Shown here piece after piece: positions 51,709-60,895 of a stretch of DNA of 64,000 nucleotides (position 1 is the first letter of the stretch; every line of letters begins with the position of its first letter). The position numbers and the translations under genes were made by a program. The notes under the pieces are model-generated. The model was given only the letters and a program-made list of their open reading frames with translations, did no database searches and was not told the origin of the DNA. Origin of the DNA: Candidatus Aenigmatarchaeota archaeon (GTDB taxonomy: Archaea; Aenigmatarchaeota; Aenigmatarchaeia; QMZP01); NCBI GenBank assembly GCA_016783545.1, contig JADHWJ010000003.1, forward strand, positions 1-64,000, read 5' to 3'.

Positions 51709-53526
51709 CTATCTAAATTTTATTCTAAAACCGAAAAATAGAAAAATAGCGACAATGAGAATTATAATAGAACTGGAAATGACAGGATTTTCTGCAATTT
51801 TTATTATTTCGCCTGTCATGTCAATAGGTGTGTCTGTGATATTGAGTGTTGTGTTTATTGGCATGATTACAGGAACTTGCCTTGGTTCCTCTTCTATGCA
51901 TACATCTTCAGAGCATCTGTATTCACATGTTTTTTCTTTAATCCAATCAGTTCCTTCATAACACATCATTAAGTCATTTTCAAGACAGACTCTAGAAGTT
52001 GGATAACATATTAGTTCAGTTAGATTCTCAGTTATGTTCTTGGTTTTGTTCTCAGTTATGTTCTTGGTTTTGTTTTCTATGCGAAGAAAGACTGTTCCCC
52101 CGCCAGAGGAACAGGCACCGCAATCAGTCGAACAGGAAGAACATCCTTCTCCGTTGTTACAAGAGCCATCACCGCAATAAGTAGCTAGGTTTCCAAACAC
52201 ACCAAAGAAACTAAGATGTGTTGAATTTGTTTCTACATAATTAGCTGTTTCATTGACAATTGTATTCATCTCCTCCCAGAAGGTTTCGTTGTAGAAATAT
52301 ATCTTAATACCACTTTCATCAATTCCTGATATTTCAGCATCTGTATAATATATTCTTATAAGAACCCAGCTCAGATTATTCGATGTTTCGTTATTGGTTT
52401 CTATTTCAATATATTTCAAACCGTTTAGACCTGATATATTTTCAAGTGGATTCTGGTCATATTTTAAAACAGTTAAATAAGATGTAAGGTTTTCTTTAAC
52501 AGAAATGTTAAGAGTGGTATTAGTGCTATTTTTAGCATCTAAAAAAGAACTTTGATTTTCTACCAATCTAATTGAATCATTGGCAAACACACTATCTGCT
52601 TTTTCAGATACCACAAAAGCTTTTGTCCTATTTACAGAATTACCAAACATATCAGAAGCAAACGCAAAGATATAAAATGTTCCATTATTGGTTGCATTCC
52701 AATTTCCAGAGAAAACAGAGTTGTTCTCTTTCAAAGGAACTTCAGTAATTGTTTCTGTTTCATTTTTTATTACAACACTTACAGATGTTTTATTAAGAAA
52801 GCTCTCATTCGCATATATGATTATTGTCATGTTCTGCCCCGGTCTTGCTAGATTTGTTGCAGTGATTTCTATCTCTGGTGAAATTGTATCGTTTACTGTG
52901 CAATTTATAGTTCCAGAAGATAGCAGGTTCCCGGAAGTATCAGAAACAGAACCTGTGATTGTTATATTTGTATTATTTATCTCAATATCATCCTCTAAGA
53001 ATAAAGTCACGCTATTTCCTGAAGCATTTAGACTGGTTATATTATATTTTGTACTGAAATCTGAGATATTAAAACTTGAATTATCCAATAACTCACTGAA
53101 TATTAATACTAATGTTCTGAAATCTGAAGCTAAGCAGGAATCCATGATTGGGGATATTCCATCCATTGGTGTTATGTTCTGATCAAGGGCTTTATCACCA
53201 CTGGAGTTTTTCACACCACCATACCATGTTGAATTATAGTAAACGGTTAGAGTTTCATTTGTTTTTAGAGAATAATTTAATGTAAGTGTAACTATATTGC
53301 CTTTTGTAGAAGCTGATAAGATATTAAATGATTTTGAATTGTTTCCAACACCAAAATCATTTTTTTGTACAGCTGTTAGATTCTCAGTCCAATTCAGAAT
53401 TATTTTATCTGTCACCGTACTGTTACCTGATAAGGAACCTGTTATTGCAAAATTAATATATGGCAAAGCAGAAACAGTTTGCATCAGTAAGAAAATAATG
53501 ATAACAAAGATCATTACTCTATGCAT
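51709..53526 (-). CDS. Anchored surface protein with Ig-like domains (605 aa)
   Basis: A signal peptide (IIFLLMQTVSALP) and a C-terminal helix (IIILIVAIFLFFGFRIKFR) frame the protein. In between are two or three Ig/cadherin-like modules (~20-330) and a ~90-aa domain ending at FFGVFGN. A cysteine knot CGDGSCNNGEGCSSCSTDCGAC follows, then repeated NKTKNITE segments and a final small Cys domain. The direct repeat ENKTKNIT twice in tandem is visible in DNA. The number of N-glycosylation sequons is high. It is probably a cell-surface adhesion or envelope protein. Confidence 0.65.
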   Translation of the reverse strand: MHRVMIFVIIIFLLMQTVSALPYINFAITGSLSGNSTVTDKIILNWTENLTAVQKNDFGVGNNSKSFNILSASTKGNIVTLTLNYSLKTNETLTVYYNSTWYGGVKNSSGDKALDQNITPMDGISPIMDSCLASDFRTLVLIFSELLDNSSFNISDFSTKYNITSLNASGNSVTLFLEDDIEINNTNITITGSVSDTSGNLLSSGTINCTVNDTISPEIEITATNLARPGQNMTIIIYANESFLNKTSVSVVIKNETETITEVPLKENNSVFSGNWNATNNGTFYIFAFASDMFGNSVNRTKAFVVSEKADSVFANDSIRLVENQSSFLDAKNSTNTTLNISVKENLTSYLTVLKYDQNPLENISGLNGLKYIEIETNNETSNNLSWVLIRIYYTDAEISGIDESGIKIYFYNETFWEEMNTIVNETANYVETNSTHLSFFGVFGNLATYCGDGSCNNGEGCSSCSTDCGACSSGGGTVFLRIENKTKNITENKTKNITENLTELICYPTSRVCLENDLMMCYEGTDWIKEKTCEYRCSEDVCIEEEPRQVPVIMPINTTLNITDTPIDMTGEIIKIAENPVISSSIIILIVAIFLFFGFRIKFR

Positions 53527-53590
53527 AATTCAGATTTGGGAATAAGCTTTATTAGCGTTTGCTTGTTTCATTTCAGGGGTTTTTGACGTT

Positions 53591-53630
53591 GAGGACTTTT
53601 TGATGGAAGCGGAAGCTCCAAAAAGTCTTC
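53591..53630. other. Long hairpin in a divergent intergenic region
   Basis: GAGGACTTTTTG pairs with CAAAAAGTCTTC over 12 bp around a 16-nt loop. It lies between the surface-protein start (53526, minus) and the CopG-like gene (53667, plus), directly before the TATA-like ATTTAAATTA. It could be an operator, an attenuator or a small RNA. Confidence 0.4.
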
Positions 53631-53666
53631 ATTTCATTTAAATTATTTTCTTTCAATTCTATACCA

Positions 53667-53810
53667 ATGAAACCGGTTCAAGTGAGATTAACAGAGAAGA
53701 TTCTTGGAGAACTCGATAGACTAGTAAAGGAAGGCAGCTATCCAAACCGTTCAGAAGCTCTGAGAGATGCTGCAAGAAGAATGTTAATGGAATTAAGAAA
53801 ATCGCTTTAA
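53667..53810 (+). CDS. Ribbon-helix-helix protein (47 aa), no toxin partner
   Basis: This is below the track cutoff. QVRLTEKILGELDRLVKEG followed by YPNRSEALRDAARRMLMEL is a complete CopG/Arc-type DNA-binding domain with no extra tail. No toxin gene follows; the next gene is convergent and overlaps by 18 nt. It probably acts as a stand-alone regulator, perhaps of the divergent surface-protein gene, since the hairpin at 53591 lies between them. Confidence 0.7.
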   Translation: MKPVQVRLTEKILGELDRLVKEGSYPNRSEALRDAARRMLMELRKSL

Positions 53811-54620
53811 TTTTTCAATATCAGCCCATGAATCCCTGATATCACCATCTCTTTCAGGTGCATGGGTAATTTCTGAATTGCTTTTGTTTTCTTTTATTAT
53901 TCTCTCTGCTAGTTCATTTATTTTTGTTGGTTTTCCTGTTCCAATGTTAAATGTTCCAGAATTGCCCATAAGCTTTATTGCAAGCTCTGCCACACGCTCG
54001 GCTGGTATGAAATCTCTTGTCTGATTACCATCACCATATATTACAAGATTTTCACCTTTCTTTGCTCTTTCTGTAAAAATGGATATAACCCCAGAATAAG
54101 GGGAATTAGGGTCCTGTCTTGGACCATAGATATTGAAAGGCCTAACTATTGTAACAGTCATATTTTCATAAAGCCTGCAATAACCTTCTGCTGCCAGCTT
54201 GCTTGCGCCATACGGGCTTATTGGAACTGTAGGGTCGGTTTCACTTATTGGGACTTTTTTTGGGTTCCCATAAACTGCCGCAGAACTAAAATAAATAAAG
54301 TTCTTTGCGCCTGCTTTTTTTGCTGCCTCAAGCATGTTAATTGTACCTAATACATTTATTCTTGAATCTTCAGCTGGATTTTCAGTTGATTTTTGCACAG
54401 ATACCTGTGCCGCAAGATGGAACACGGTCTCGCATCCGGAAACTGCTTTTATACAATCTTCTGTTTTACATATGTCCCCTGACACAAGTTCTGCTTTGGG
54501 GCTTAAATTATTCCCATTGCTTAGGTTATCAAGAATTACCACATCGTTTCCAAGATCTATTAGTTTATCTGTTATATACGAACCAACAAATCCTGCACCA
54601 CCTGTTACTAAAATCTTCAT
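53793..54620 (-). CDS. NAD-dependent epimerase/dehydratase (UDP-glucose 4-epimerase-like)
   Basis: The extended SDR family is shown by the dinucleotide motif ILVTGGAGFVGSYI, the catalytic Ser in FSSAAVYG and YGASKLAAEGY (YxxxK). I start at MKILVTGG (54620), since the track's first 11 residues are out of keeping with the fold. At ~275 aa it is slightly short. It probably makes a nucleotide sugar used in surface glycosylation. Confidence 0.87.
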   Translation of the reverse strand: MKILVTGGAGFVGSYITDKLIDLGNDVVILDNLSNGNNLSPKAELVSGDICKTEDCIKAVSGCETVFHLAAQVSVQKSTENPAEDSRINVLGTINMLEAAKKAGAKNFIYFSSAAVYGNPKKVPISETDPTVPISPYGASKLAAEGYCRLYENMTVTIVRPFNIYGPRQDPNSPYSGVISIFTERAKKGENLVIYGDGNQTRDFIPAERVAELAIKLMGNSGTFNIGTGKPTKINELAERIIKENKSNSEITHAPERDGDIRDSWADIEKLKRFS

Positions 54621-54658
54621 ATAAACTCCATTATAGAAAAAGGTTGTATACACTATAT

Positions 54659-55027
54659 TTAAGCTTTAGAAATATACTTTCCCTGTCTTAATGTGATTAT
54701 TCTTATATCATTTACCTTTAGTTTTCTTATCAGCCCTTTATCCTGAGTAAAAACTAGATATTCGTTTCCTATTCGCACTATCTCATCATCAGCTGATTCT
54801 CCGCCAGATCTTATTATCACTACATCATTTCTTTTTAGAAGTTCTAATCCTAACTTTGCATATCCACTATCTTTTCCAGAGGTTTTTGTAATTTTTTTAA
54901 GTTCTGTTACAACAAGATCCAATGTGTATAGCTCTAGCTTTCCAAATTCTTCCCTAAGTTGCTCAAATATATCCACTTTGAATTTTCCTGGTATCAGAAA
55001 GCTATTTGTATCTAAAAGTATTTTCAT
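54659..55027 (-). CDS. PIN-domain RNase (Fcf1/VapC9-like)
   Basis: The protein begins KILLDTNSFLIPGKFKVDIF and has GGESADDEIVRIG and VFTQDKGLIRKL, the catalytic acids of archaeal PIN proteins related to rRNA-processing Fcf1/Utp24. No antitoxin gene is adjacent, so a housekeeping RNA-processing role is more likely than a toxin role. Confidence 0.75.
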   Translation of the reverse strand: MKILLDTNSFLIPGKFKVDIFEQLREEFGKLELYTLDLVVTELKKITKTSGKDSGYAKLGLELLKRNDVVIIRSGGESADDEIVRIGNEYLVFTQDKGLIRKLKVNDIRIITLRQGKYISKA

Positions 55028-55072
55028 ACTATATATTTTCCTTTATATAGTAAATAAAAGAATGAACCAATC

Positions 55073-55339
55073 TTATAGATTAAACAATAATACCCAGACA
55101 ACTACCCAAATTAGAATATAAATGAAACCACCATTTCCAAACCACCACTTAATACCTTTTTTTTCACCAACTATTCTTTCTGTGATAAAACCTATTACAA
55201 TGAGCAAGACAAATCCTATTATTATGGAATAAAGGCTTCTATACATTGAAGCTATTATTAGTGATAAATAACCCATTGCTATTGCTGCAACTGCATGAAT
55301 ACTTATAGCAACTCGTTGAGGTTTTAGATCTTCATCCAT
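55073..55339 (-). CDS. Small membrane protein (88 aa, three helices)
   Basis: Three hydrophobic segments (AVAAIAMGYLSLIIASM, SIIIGFVLLIVIGFI, GGFIYILIWVVVWVLLF) follow a short charged N-terminus. No family is recognised. It has a TATA-like region upstream and lies 45 bp before the PIN gene on the same strand. Confidence 0.5.
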   Translation of the reverse strand: MDEDLKPQRVAISIHAVAAIAMGYLSLIIASMYRSLYSIIIGFVLLIVIGFITERIVGEKKGIKWWFGNGGFIYILIWVVVWVLLFNL

Positions 55340-55409
55340 AGAATCTTTTTATTGGTCGCATTTATTTAAAAAGCTTCACCAAAAAACCTCCAGTATATTC
55401 TAAACATAA

Positions 55410-55499
55410 CTATTTCTTCCTATACCTCATTTTTTTCCTTCTTTTCTTTAGCTTATGAGACTTCATCTTCTTCTTTTTTCGTTTTTTCCCTGACGGCAT
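55410..55499 (-). CDS. 29-aa highly basic peptide (AURKAIP1/COX24-like)
   Basis: This is far below the track cutoff. The ORF reads MPSGKKRKKKKMKSHKLKKRRKKMRYRKK. It closely resembles the short MPSGKKRKR-KMATHKRKKRLRKNRHKKK peptides of Bacteroidota and the COX24/AURKAIP1 motif of mitochondrial ribosomal proteins, from memory of those families. A ribosome-associated role is inferred. Composition alone could mislead, but the MPSGKKRK start and H-K-x-KKRRKK order go beyond random Lys/Arg. Confidence 0.55.
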   Translation of the reverse strand: MPSGKKRKKKKMKSHKLKKRRKKMRYRKK

Positions 55500-55595
55500 G
55501 AGTATCAATTATTATATTGTTAGAATGGTTTAAATAATAAGATGCATTACGCATCCATTACATAACTTTAAATTAGTTTTAAATAAATAAAGTCT

Positions 55596-56315
55596 ATGGG
55601 AGATATTATAGAATTTGACAAAACCATAGTTCCTGCATGTGATGTTGAAACTTTGGAACAGCTTAAAAGAGTTGTTTATGCTACAAGAGAATTTCCTGGA
55701 GTTGTAGCATATAAACTAGGATTTGTCATGGGATATAGTTTTGGTTTGCCAGCCGCAGTAGGCACCATAAAAGATGCATATTCTGAAGCTGTAGTTATTT
55801 TTGATCATCAAAAAGCCTGCACTGATGTTCCGTTTACAGGGGAGAAATTCGCAAAATTAATGGATGATTGTGAGGTTGATGCAGCTATATTATTTCCAAG
55901 GGAAAATGATGCAGTGACACAGTATGCATGGACAGATGAACTTCTTGAAAGAAAAATTGGGGTTATTGTTGGTGGTGAGCTAACTTCTAGACCAGCTACT
56001 CCTGATATAGAAAGAATATATGATAATGCTGTTCTTCAAGGTGTAACTAACTTTGTGGTTCCTGGCAACAAACCAGAAAGGGTTGAACACTATAGAAAAA
56101 GATTTGAAGATTTTGGAATTGAGGCTGATTTATTTGCACCAGGGTTTGTCTCACAGGGTGGTGACATTTCTGAGGCCGGTCAGGTTGCAGGTGAAAGATG
56201 GCATGCCATCTGTGGCAGAGCTGTGTATAATCCTAATAAGAAAAATTTGGATGATGTCACAGAAGAAGAAATAAATGAAAGTGTAGCACAGCTTGTAAGT
56301 AGTTTAGGTGATTAG
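55596..56315 (+). CDS. pyrF: Orotidine 5'-phosphate decarboxylase
   Basis: The 239-aa TIM-barrel protein has VIFDHQKACTDVPFTGEKF, the lysine/aspartate active-site segment of the DHQKAxTD-type OMP decarboxylases. IGVIVGGELTS is one late strand and FAPGFVSQGGD holds the phosphate-binding residues. It decarboxylates OMP to UMP. It is the first gene of a four-gene pyrimidine operon and abuts pyrE with no gap. Confidence 0.85.
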   Translation: MGDIIEFDKTIVPACDVETLEQLKRVVYATREFPGVVAYKLGFVMGYSFGLPAAVGTIKDAYSEAVVIFDHQKACTDVPFTGEKFAKLMDDCEVDAAILFPRENDAVTQYAWTDELLERKIGVIVGGELTSRPATPDIERIYDNAVLQGVTNFVVPGNKPERVEHYRKRFEDFGIEADLFAPGFVSQGGDISEAGQVAGERWHAICGRAVYNPNKKNLDDVTEEEINESVAQLVSSLGD

Positions 56316-57044
56316 ATGTTTGATCAAGACGCATACCATGATTTTGTATTGGATTATAAGAGTCCTGAAGGGAAGGGTGTTGTGGGATTTTTTCCAGAGA
56401 AAAGAAAACTAGCATCAGGAAGGGAATCTGGATGGTATTGGAACGGTAGAGTACTCTTAGCTTATGAAAGGCCACTACTAAAACTTGCAGATTTTGTTTT
56501 AAGTTATTGTCAAGGGAATGGTATAATGCCTGATTATTTCTTGAATGTCCCTGAAGGAGTTAACATGCTAACAAATCATCTAAATATTGAACTTGGTGGC
56601 AGACAAGTGATGGTAAGAGCTAATCCAAAAACACATGGAGATCCTATGGATGCTCAATTTATTGGTCCTGCAGAAAAAGGTGACAAAGTTGTAATTGTAG
56701 AAGATGTTACAACAACAGGTGGTTCACTTATGGGAACATTAACAAGATGTCTGGATGCTAATTTAGATGTCATTGCAACACTCTGCGAATGCAATAGAAT
56801 GGAATGTGCTGCAGAGGGTAAAGGTGAAGAAAGAGTGGATTTTGATTTCAGTGTTGCTGAATACGTTTCACGGGCAAGACATAGAGGAGTGCAGCACCAT
56901 GCTCTTACAGATGCTGAAAAAATAGTTCCTGCTGCTTTTGAACTATGGACCCCAGAAGAAGATGGTTTGAAAGAAGAAATTGCACAAGTTTTGAAAGAAG
57001 AATATGAAGACCATGGAATTATCCCAATGGAATTGGAAGTTTAA
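56316..57044 (+). CDS. pyrE: Orotate phosphoribosyltransferase
   Basis: The PRPP-binding motif VVIVEDVTTTGGSLMGTL is intact, and the flexible-loop region (VMVRANPKTHGD) precedes it. At 242 aa it is somewhat longer than usual, with extra N- and C-terminal segments. It forms OMP from orotate and PRPP, feeding pyrF directly upstream. The ATG immediately follows the pyrF stop. Confidence 0.88.
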   Translation: MFDQDAYHDFVLDYKSPEGKGVVGFFPEKRKLASGRESGWYWNGRVLLAYERPLLKLADFVLSYCQGNGIMPDYFLNVPEGVNMLTNHLNIELGGRQVMVRANPKTHGDPMDAQFIGPAEKGDKVVIVEDVTTTGGSLMGTLTRCLDANLDVIATLCECNRMECAAEGKGEERVDFDFSVAEYVSRARHRGVQHHALTDAEKIVPAAFELWTPEEDGLKEEIAQVLKEEYEDHGIIPMELEV

Positions 57045-57080
57045 CCAATCCAAATAAAAAACTTACTATTAATTTTACTT

Positions 57081-58190
57081 ATGATAGATCCTCATGTTCA
57101 TACAAGAGACAGAGACCAATCATATAAAGAAACAATAGAACATGGCCTTAATGTTGCTTATAGAGCTGGACTTTCTGGCATATATGCCATGCCAAATACA
57201 TCACCTCCTGTAGCAGAAGAGGGAGATGTTCAAGAAGTTCTAGGTATTGCAAAAGCTGCTAACAGCAGAGTTTTTTATGGTGCGTTTATCGGAGTGACGC
57301 CTGATACTGAACAGGTGAAAAGAGCCACTGCTTCTCATAGAAGGCACTTCATACCAGAAGTTGAGCAAGGATCATGGAGACAGGTAGGAACTGTTGGCTT
57401 GAAAATGTTTGCAGGTCGGTCTGTTGGCGACCTTACTGTAGCAGAGGAAGACCAGCAAAAAGCTGTATACAGAACGCTGGCTAAAGAGGGTTTTGAAGGT
57501 GCTTTAGTAGTTCATTGTGAAAAAGAGGAATATATAAACTCAAGAAAATGGAATCCTGATCATCCAAGAACACACCCACTCGCCAGGCCAATGATAGCAG
57601 AAATAAATTCTATCGAAAACCAGATAGCTTTTGCAAAAGAAGCTGGTTATACTGGAGTATTACATATAGCGCATGTATCAGCCCCAACATCTGTTACTGT
57701 AATTGAATCTGCAAAGGATGCTGGTATGAATATAACATGCGAACTGACATCTCACCATTGCATTCTTAGTACAAAGTCAATACCAAATGACAGAAGTGGT
57801 CTTATCTATAAGGTAAATCCGCCTATAAGAAACCAATTAGCGCAAAAAAATATGATTGGTCTCCTCAGATCAGGGGCAATTGATTGTGTAGCATCTGATC
57901 ATGCTCCGCACATTATGGATGAAAAAACAGGAGTTGCTAAAAACGCTGAAGGAGAGCCGCTTTATATGTCTGGTTTTCCTGGTCTGCCGAACTGGCCTCA
58001 TTTCAAAAGATATCTAGAATTAAATGGTTTTTCAGAAGTAGATATTCAAAGGGTAACTCATGATAACGTGGAAAGAATTTTTGGAATCAGAATTCCACCA
58101 ATAGAATTCTCAGAAGAGCCTGATCTTGATCTTCATGGTGAATATCCAGTAGATGTCTGGGCAGATTTTAGGGAGGGTCTGTATGCCTAA
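57081..58190 (+). CDS. pyrC: Dihydroorotase
   Basis: The amidohydrolase has metal ligands in DPHVHTRDRDQSYKE, the VGLKMFAG segment with the lysine likely to be carboxylated, HCEKEEY, HIAHVSAP and CVASDHAPH. AMPNTSPPV is typical of dihydroorotases. It closes carbamoyl-aspartate to dihydroorotate. Its last 8 nt overlap the start of pyrDK, with GGGAGGG in between as that gene's ribosome binding site. Confidence 0.92.
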   Translation: MIDPHVHTRDRDQSYKETIEHGLNVAYRAGLSGIYAMPNTSPPVAEEGDVQEVLGIAKAANSRVFYGAFIGVTPDTEQVKRATASHRRHFIPEVEQGSWRQVGTVGLKMFAGRSVGDLTVAEEDQQKAVYRTLAKEGFEGALVVHCEKEEYINSRKWNPDHPRTHPLARPMIAEINSIENQIAFAKEAGYTGVLHIAHVSAPTSVTVIESAKDAGMNITCELTSHHCILSTKSIPNDRSGLIYKVNPPIRNQLAQKNMIGLLRSGAIDCVASDHAPHIMDEKTGVAKNAEGEPLYMSGFPGLPNWPHFKRYLELNGFSEVDIQRVTHDNVERIFGIRIPPIEFSEEPDLDLHGEYPVDVWADFREGLYA

Positions 58191-59846
58191 TTTTTTTGGT
58201 AAAGAAATATCAGGAAGCTTTACAATTCCTTCTGGAATTATAACAACAAATAGATATACAATGGGTAGGATTGCCAGGGATGTCCCTCAAGTTGGTGTAG
58301 TTATAACAAAAAGCACAAGAAAGAACCAAAGGAAGGTTATAGGGAACCAATACTTCATTGTGTTGTACCAGGAAGACCTGGAACATTTGGAAATGCTGTT
58401 GGTTTAAGAACCAAAGGTGTGGATGCTATTGTAGAAGATCTTGCTGAATTCAATTATCACGATAGATCTTTATTGGCTTCTATTTTTGCTGATACGCCTG
58501 AAGAAATGGCCTATGTTGCTGGGAGGCTTGAACCTTTTGCAGATGCTGCTGAATTGAATTTTTCATGTAGACACTCACCTGGACATGGAGCAACACATGG
58601 ATCTCAAGCACATACCCCTACATCAATTGGGGAATTTACCAGAGCTGTAAAAAGCAGGTTTGGAAAACCAGTTATACCAAAATTTAGTCCAAATGATTCA
58701 AACGAAGAACTAAAAGCGAAAATAAGGGCTGCTATAGATGCAGGAGCAGACGGGATATCATTGATAAATACAATGGGCCCTGAGGTTTTTGAGATTGATG
58801 GTCACCCTGCTCTTACAAGTGATGTTGGTGGTAGTCTATCTGGTGATGGTATAAGAGAAAGAGGATTTGAATGCACAAAAATAGCTAGGGAAGAAGTTGG
58901 TCCTGACGTTCCTCTTATAGTAACGGGTGGTCTATCAACTGCTGAACATATAAGAAAATCCAGAGCACTTGGTGCAACCCTTAATGGGATAGGAACAGCT
59001 CTTGCAGGAATGAGTACATCAATATTAGCTAAATATTTTACTGCACTAGATTTTGATCTAGAAAATGGTACTAATACAGCAGAACAATATCTAGTTTTTA
59101 ACAGATCCGGGCATAAAAAATTCAGAGTTAAGGAAAATTATAAGTATACTGATGACCTAAGCATGCTTGTTCTTGATGATGGTTTTGAGATAGAACCAGG
59201 TCAATTTGTATTCACATGGCTTCCAAAAGATATGTATAGAGAAGGGGATGGCGAGAAGCCATACAGCCTTTATGATAATGATCCAGCAACATTAGTTGTA
59301 CAAAGAAGGGGAAAACTTTCAAATGTTCTTGCAAATCTTCGGCCAGGAGAAGAATTATATCTGAGGGGTCCTTGTGGAAATCCTGTAGATCTAGATATAG
59401 AAAAAGCTATTTTAGTTGGAGGTGGAACAGGAATAGCTTCTCTTCGTTCAATAGCAAGAGCTCTAGATGAAAGAGGTGTACCAACAACAAGTTTTCTTGG
59501 TGCAGTGGATCGTGATCACATATCATTTGCTGAAGAATCTTATAATTCAGGAGATGTTCGGTTTGCGACTAATGATGGTAGCTTTGGAAGGCATGGAAAT
59601 ATCACAGCATATCTTTTAGATAAGATAGGAACATTAAACCTGGAACACGGTGTATTCTTTAACTGCGGACCTTCTCAGATGATAAGAAGTGCAGAGATAT
59701 TTGAAGGGCGTTACGTGGGTTCGGAGAGTATGTTTTCATCAGAAGAACAAGAGACAAGCTGCGGTTATGGTCTTTGTGCTAGATGTGCAAGAGAGGATGG
59801 ACTCAGAAGTTGTGTTGATGGATATTTTATGAATCCTATTTGTTGA
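58183..59846 (+). CDS. pyrD: Dihydroorotate dehydrogenase fused to its electron-transfer subunit (PyrD-PyrK), one-base frameshift
   Basis: The frame starts at MPNFFGKEISG (58183) and breaks near 58320. One extra A in ACAAGAAAGAACC would join ...VVITKST to KKEPKEGYREPILHCVVPGRPGTFGNAVG and on to the downstream frame (58419 ORF). The first domain is class 1B DHODH: AELNFSCRHSPG carries the catalytic Cys, with VIPKFSPN and VTGGLSTAEH. The second is PyrK-like: an FAD/NAD reductase (LVGGGTGIASL) ending in CGYGLCARCAREDGLRSC, a 2Fe-2S site. Fusion of PyrD and PyrK in one chain is itself uncommon. Indel or slippage explains the break. Confidence 0.85.
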
Positions 59847-60051
59847 ATTTTTTGTAGGCAAGCTTTACATCAGAATCCAGTATTGTTCTTCTTCCTGCAT
59901 GCCTTGCTAATTCCTCAGCATCAGCTGCAAGTTCTTTTGATATTTCTCCAACTGCTAAAGTGAACTCTTTTGTTGCTCCTTCAGACACTCTGATATTATT
60001 ACTTGTTTCTTTCAATATTCTCTCAAATGTTGCCAATGGTATTTTAGCCAT
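59836..60051 (-). CDS. Archaeal histone
   Basis: The 71-aa protein is a single histone fold: IPLATFERILKE, RVSEGATKEFTLAVGEISKELAADAEELARHAGRRTI and DSDVKLAYKKF. It forms dimers and longer stacks that wrap DNA. There are no tails. It converges with pyrDK, overlapping by 11 nt. Two acidic residues near the N-terminus are replaced relative to HMf, but the RT dipeptide of the loop (GRRTI) is retained. Confidence 0.95.
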   Translation of the reverse strand: MAKIPLATFERILKETSNNIRVSEGATKEFTLAVGEISKELAADAEELARHAGRRTILDSDVKLAYKKFNK

Positions 60052-60273
60052 AAAATCACCTATTTTCCTTTTTGAATTCTTCCTTATTAATTCATTTAAC
60101 TTTTAACCGTTTAAAAGGTTTTTTATCATTAAAGGTTAGAGGAAAGGTATTTAAATGTTTCTATAGTCCAAATTAACCCATTTTTGTGTCGATTTGCTCT
60201 GAAAAACATATATAAATCAAAAAACTAATTTAATTATATTCTCTTCTAAGGGAGTGTTTATAGGAGGTTTAAT

Positions 60274-60414
60274 ATGACTCAAGGATATTGCGTTAAATGC
60301 AAGGCAAAACAGGAAATGAAAGATGCAAAAGCCGTTACACTAAAAAACGGAAGAAAAGCAACAAAAGGTGAATGTCCAAAATGCGGCACAAAAATGTTTA
60401 GAATTGGTGGTTAA
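60274..60414 (+). CDS. Zinc-ribbon protein, DUF5679 type (46 aa)
   Basis: This is below the track cutoff. MTQGYCVKCKAKQEMKDAKAVTLKNGRKATKGECPKCGTKMFRIG is the classic DUF5679 sequence with CxxC ... CPxCG. TAGGAGG precedes the ATG, and a TATA box lies ~65 bp upstream, so there is a leader, unlike many host genes. The function of the family is not known; abundance in archaea suggests an RNA- or ribosome-linked role. Confidence 0.85.
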   Translation: MTQGYCVKCKAKQEMKDAKAVTLKNGRKATKGECPKCGTKMFRIGG

Positions 60415-60592
60415 TAATATTCCACCCTTTCAATTTATTTGGTGAAAGCACTTTGTTCTTTTAGTTATGTTTTTATTCTTTTATGAAATGTCCGTTTTTA
60501 CGAAAATCAGAGCCCGGAATTCTTCTGCTTTATTTGTTTTCTGGTATTATCATCAATCCAGTCCTTGTATATTGGTAGAATAATATTTTCCT

Positions 60593-60718
60593 TTATTTCT
60601 TCTTTTTCTTACCTCTTCCGAAAAAACTCAGATCTTCATGGTCTACAACCAGTTCTGAAAATGCTGCAAATGGTATTGCTATCAGAATGACAATCCCTAT
60701 AACACTCCAAGTAATCAT
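60593..60718 (-). CDS. Small membrane protein (41 aa)
   Basis: This is below the track cutoff. MITWSVIGIVILIAIPFAAFSELVVDHEDL forms one transmembrane helix followed by a charged tail ending GRGKKKKK. CAGGAGAG lies just before the ATG, and the ATG overlaps the stop of the preceding small gene (ATGA). Confidence 0.55.
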   Translation of the reverse strand: MITWSVIGIVILIAIPFAAFSELVVDHEDLSFFGRGKKKKK

Positions 60719-60819
60719 CTCTCCTGTGGAAACAACAATTGTATAAGGTCCTCTGTGATACCCATTACAAGGCCTATTATAAGAAACTCTAATAATCTAT
60801 GCAGATGTTTTCTTTTCAT
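60715..60819 (-). CDS. Small membrane protein (34 aa)
   Basis: This is below the track cutoff. MKRKHLHRLLEFLIIGLVMGITEDLIQLLFPQER has a basic start, one helix and an acidic TED. It is translationally coupled with the 41-aa gene. The ATGA overlap and ribosome binding site support a real two-gene operon of mini-proteins, perhaps forming a complex. Confidence 0.5.
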   Translation of the reverse strand: MKRKHLHRLLEFLIIGLVMGITEDLIQLLFPQER

Positions 60820-60895
60820 TGGTATAGTATTGGTCTAGATGGGATAAAAGCTTAATTCAATAATTGTTTCACAAAACCAACCGACTTCTCAACAT

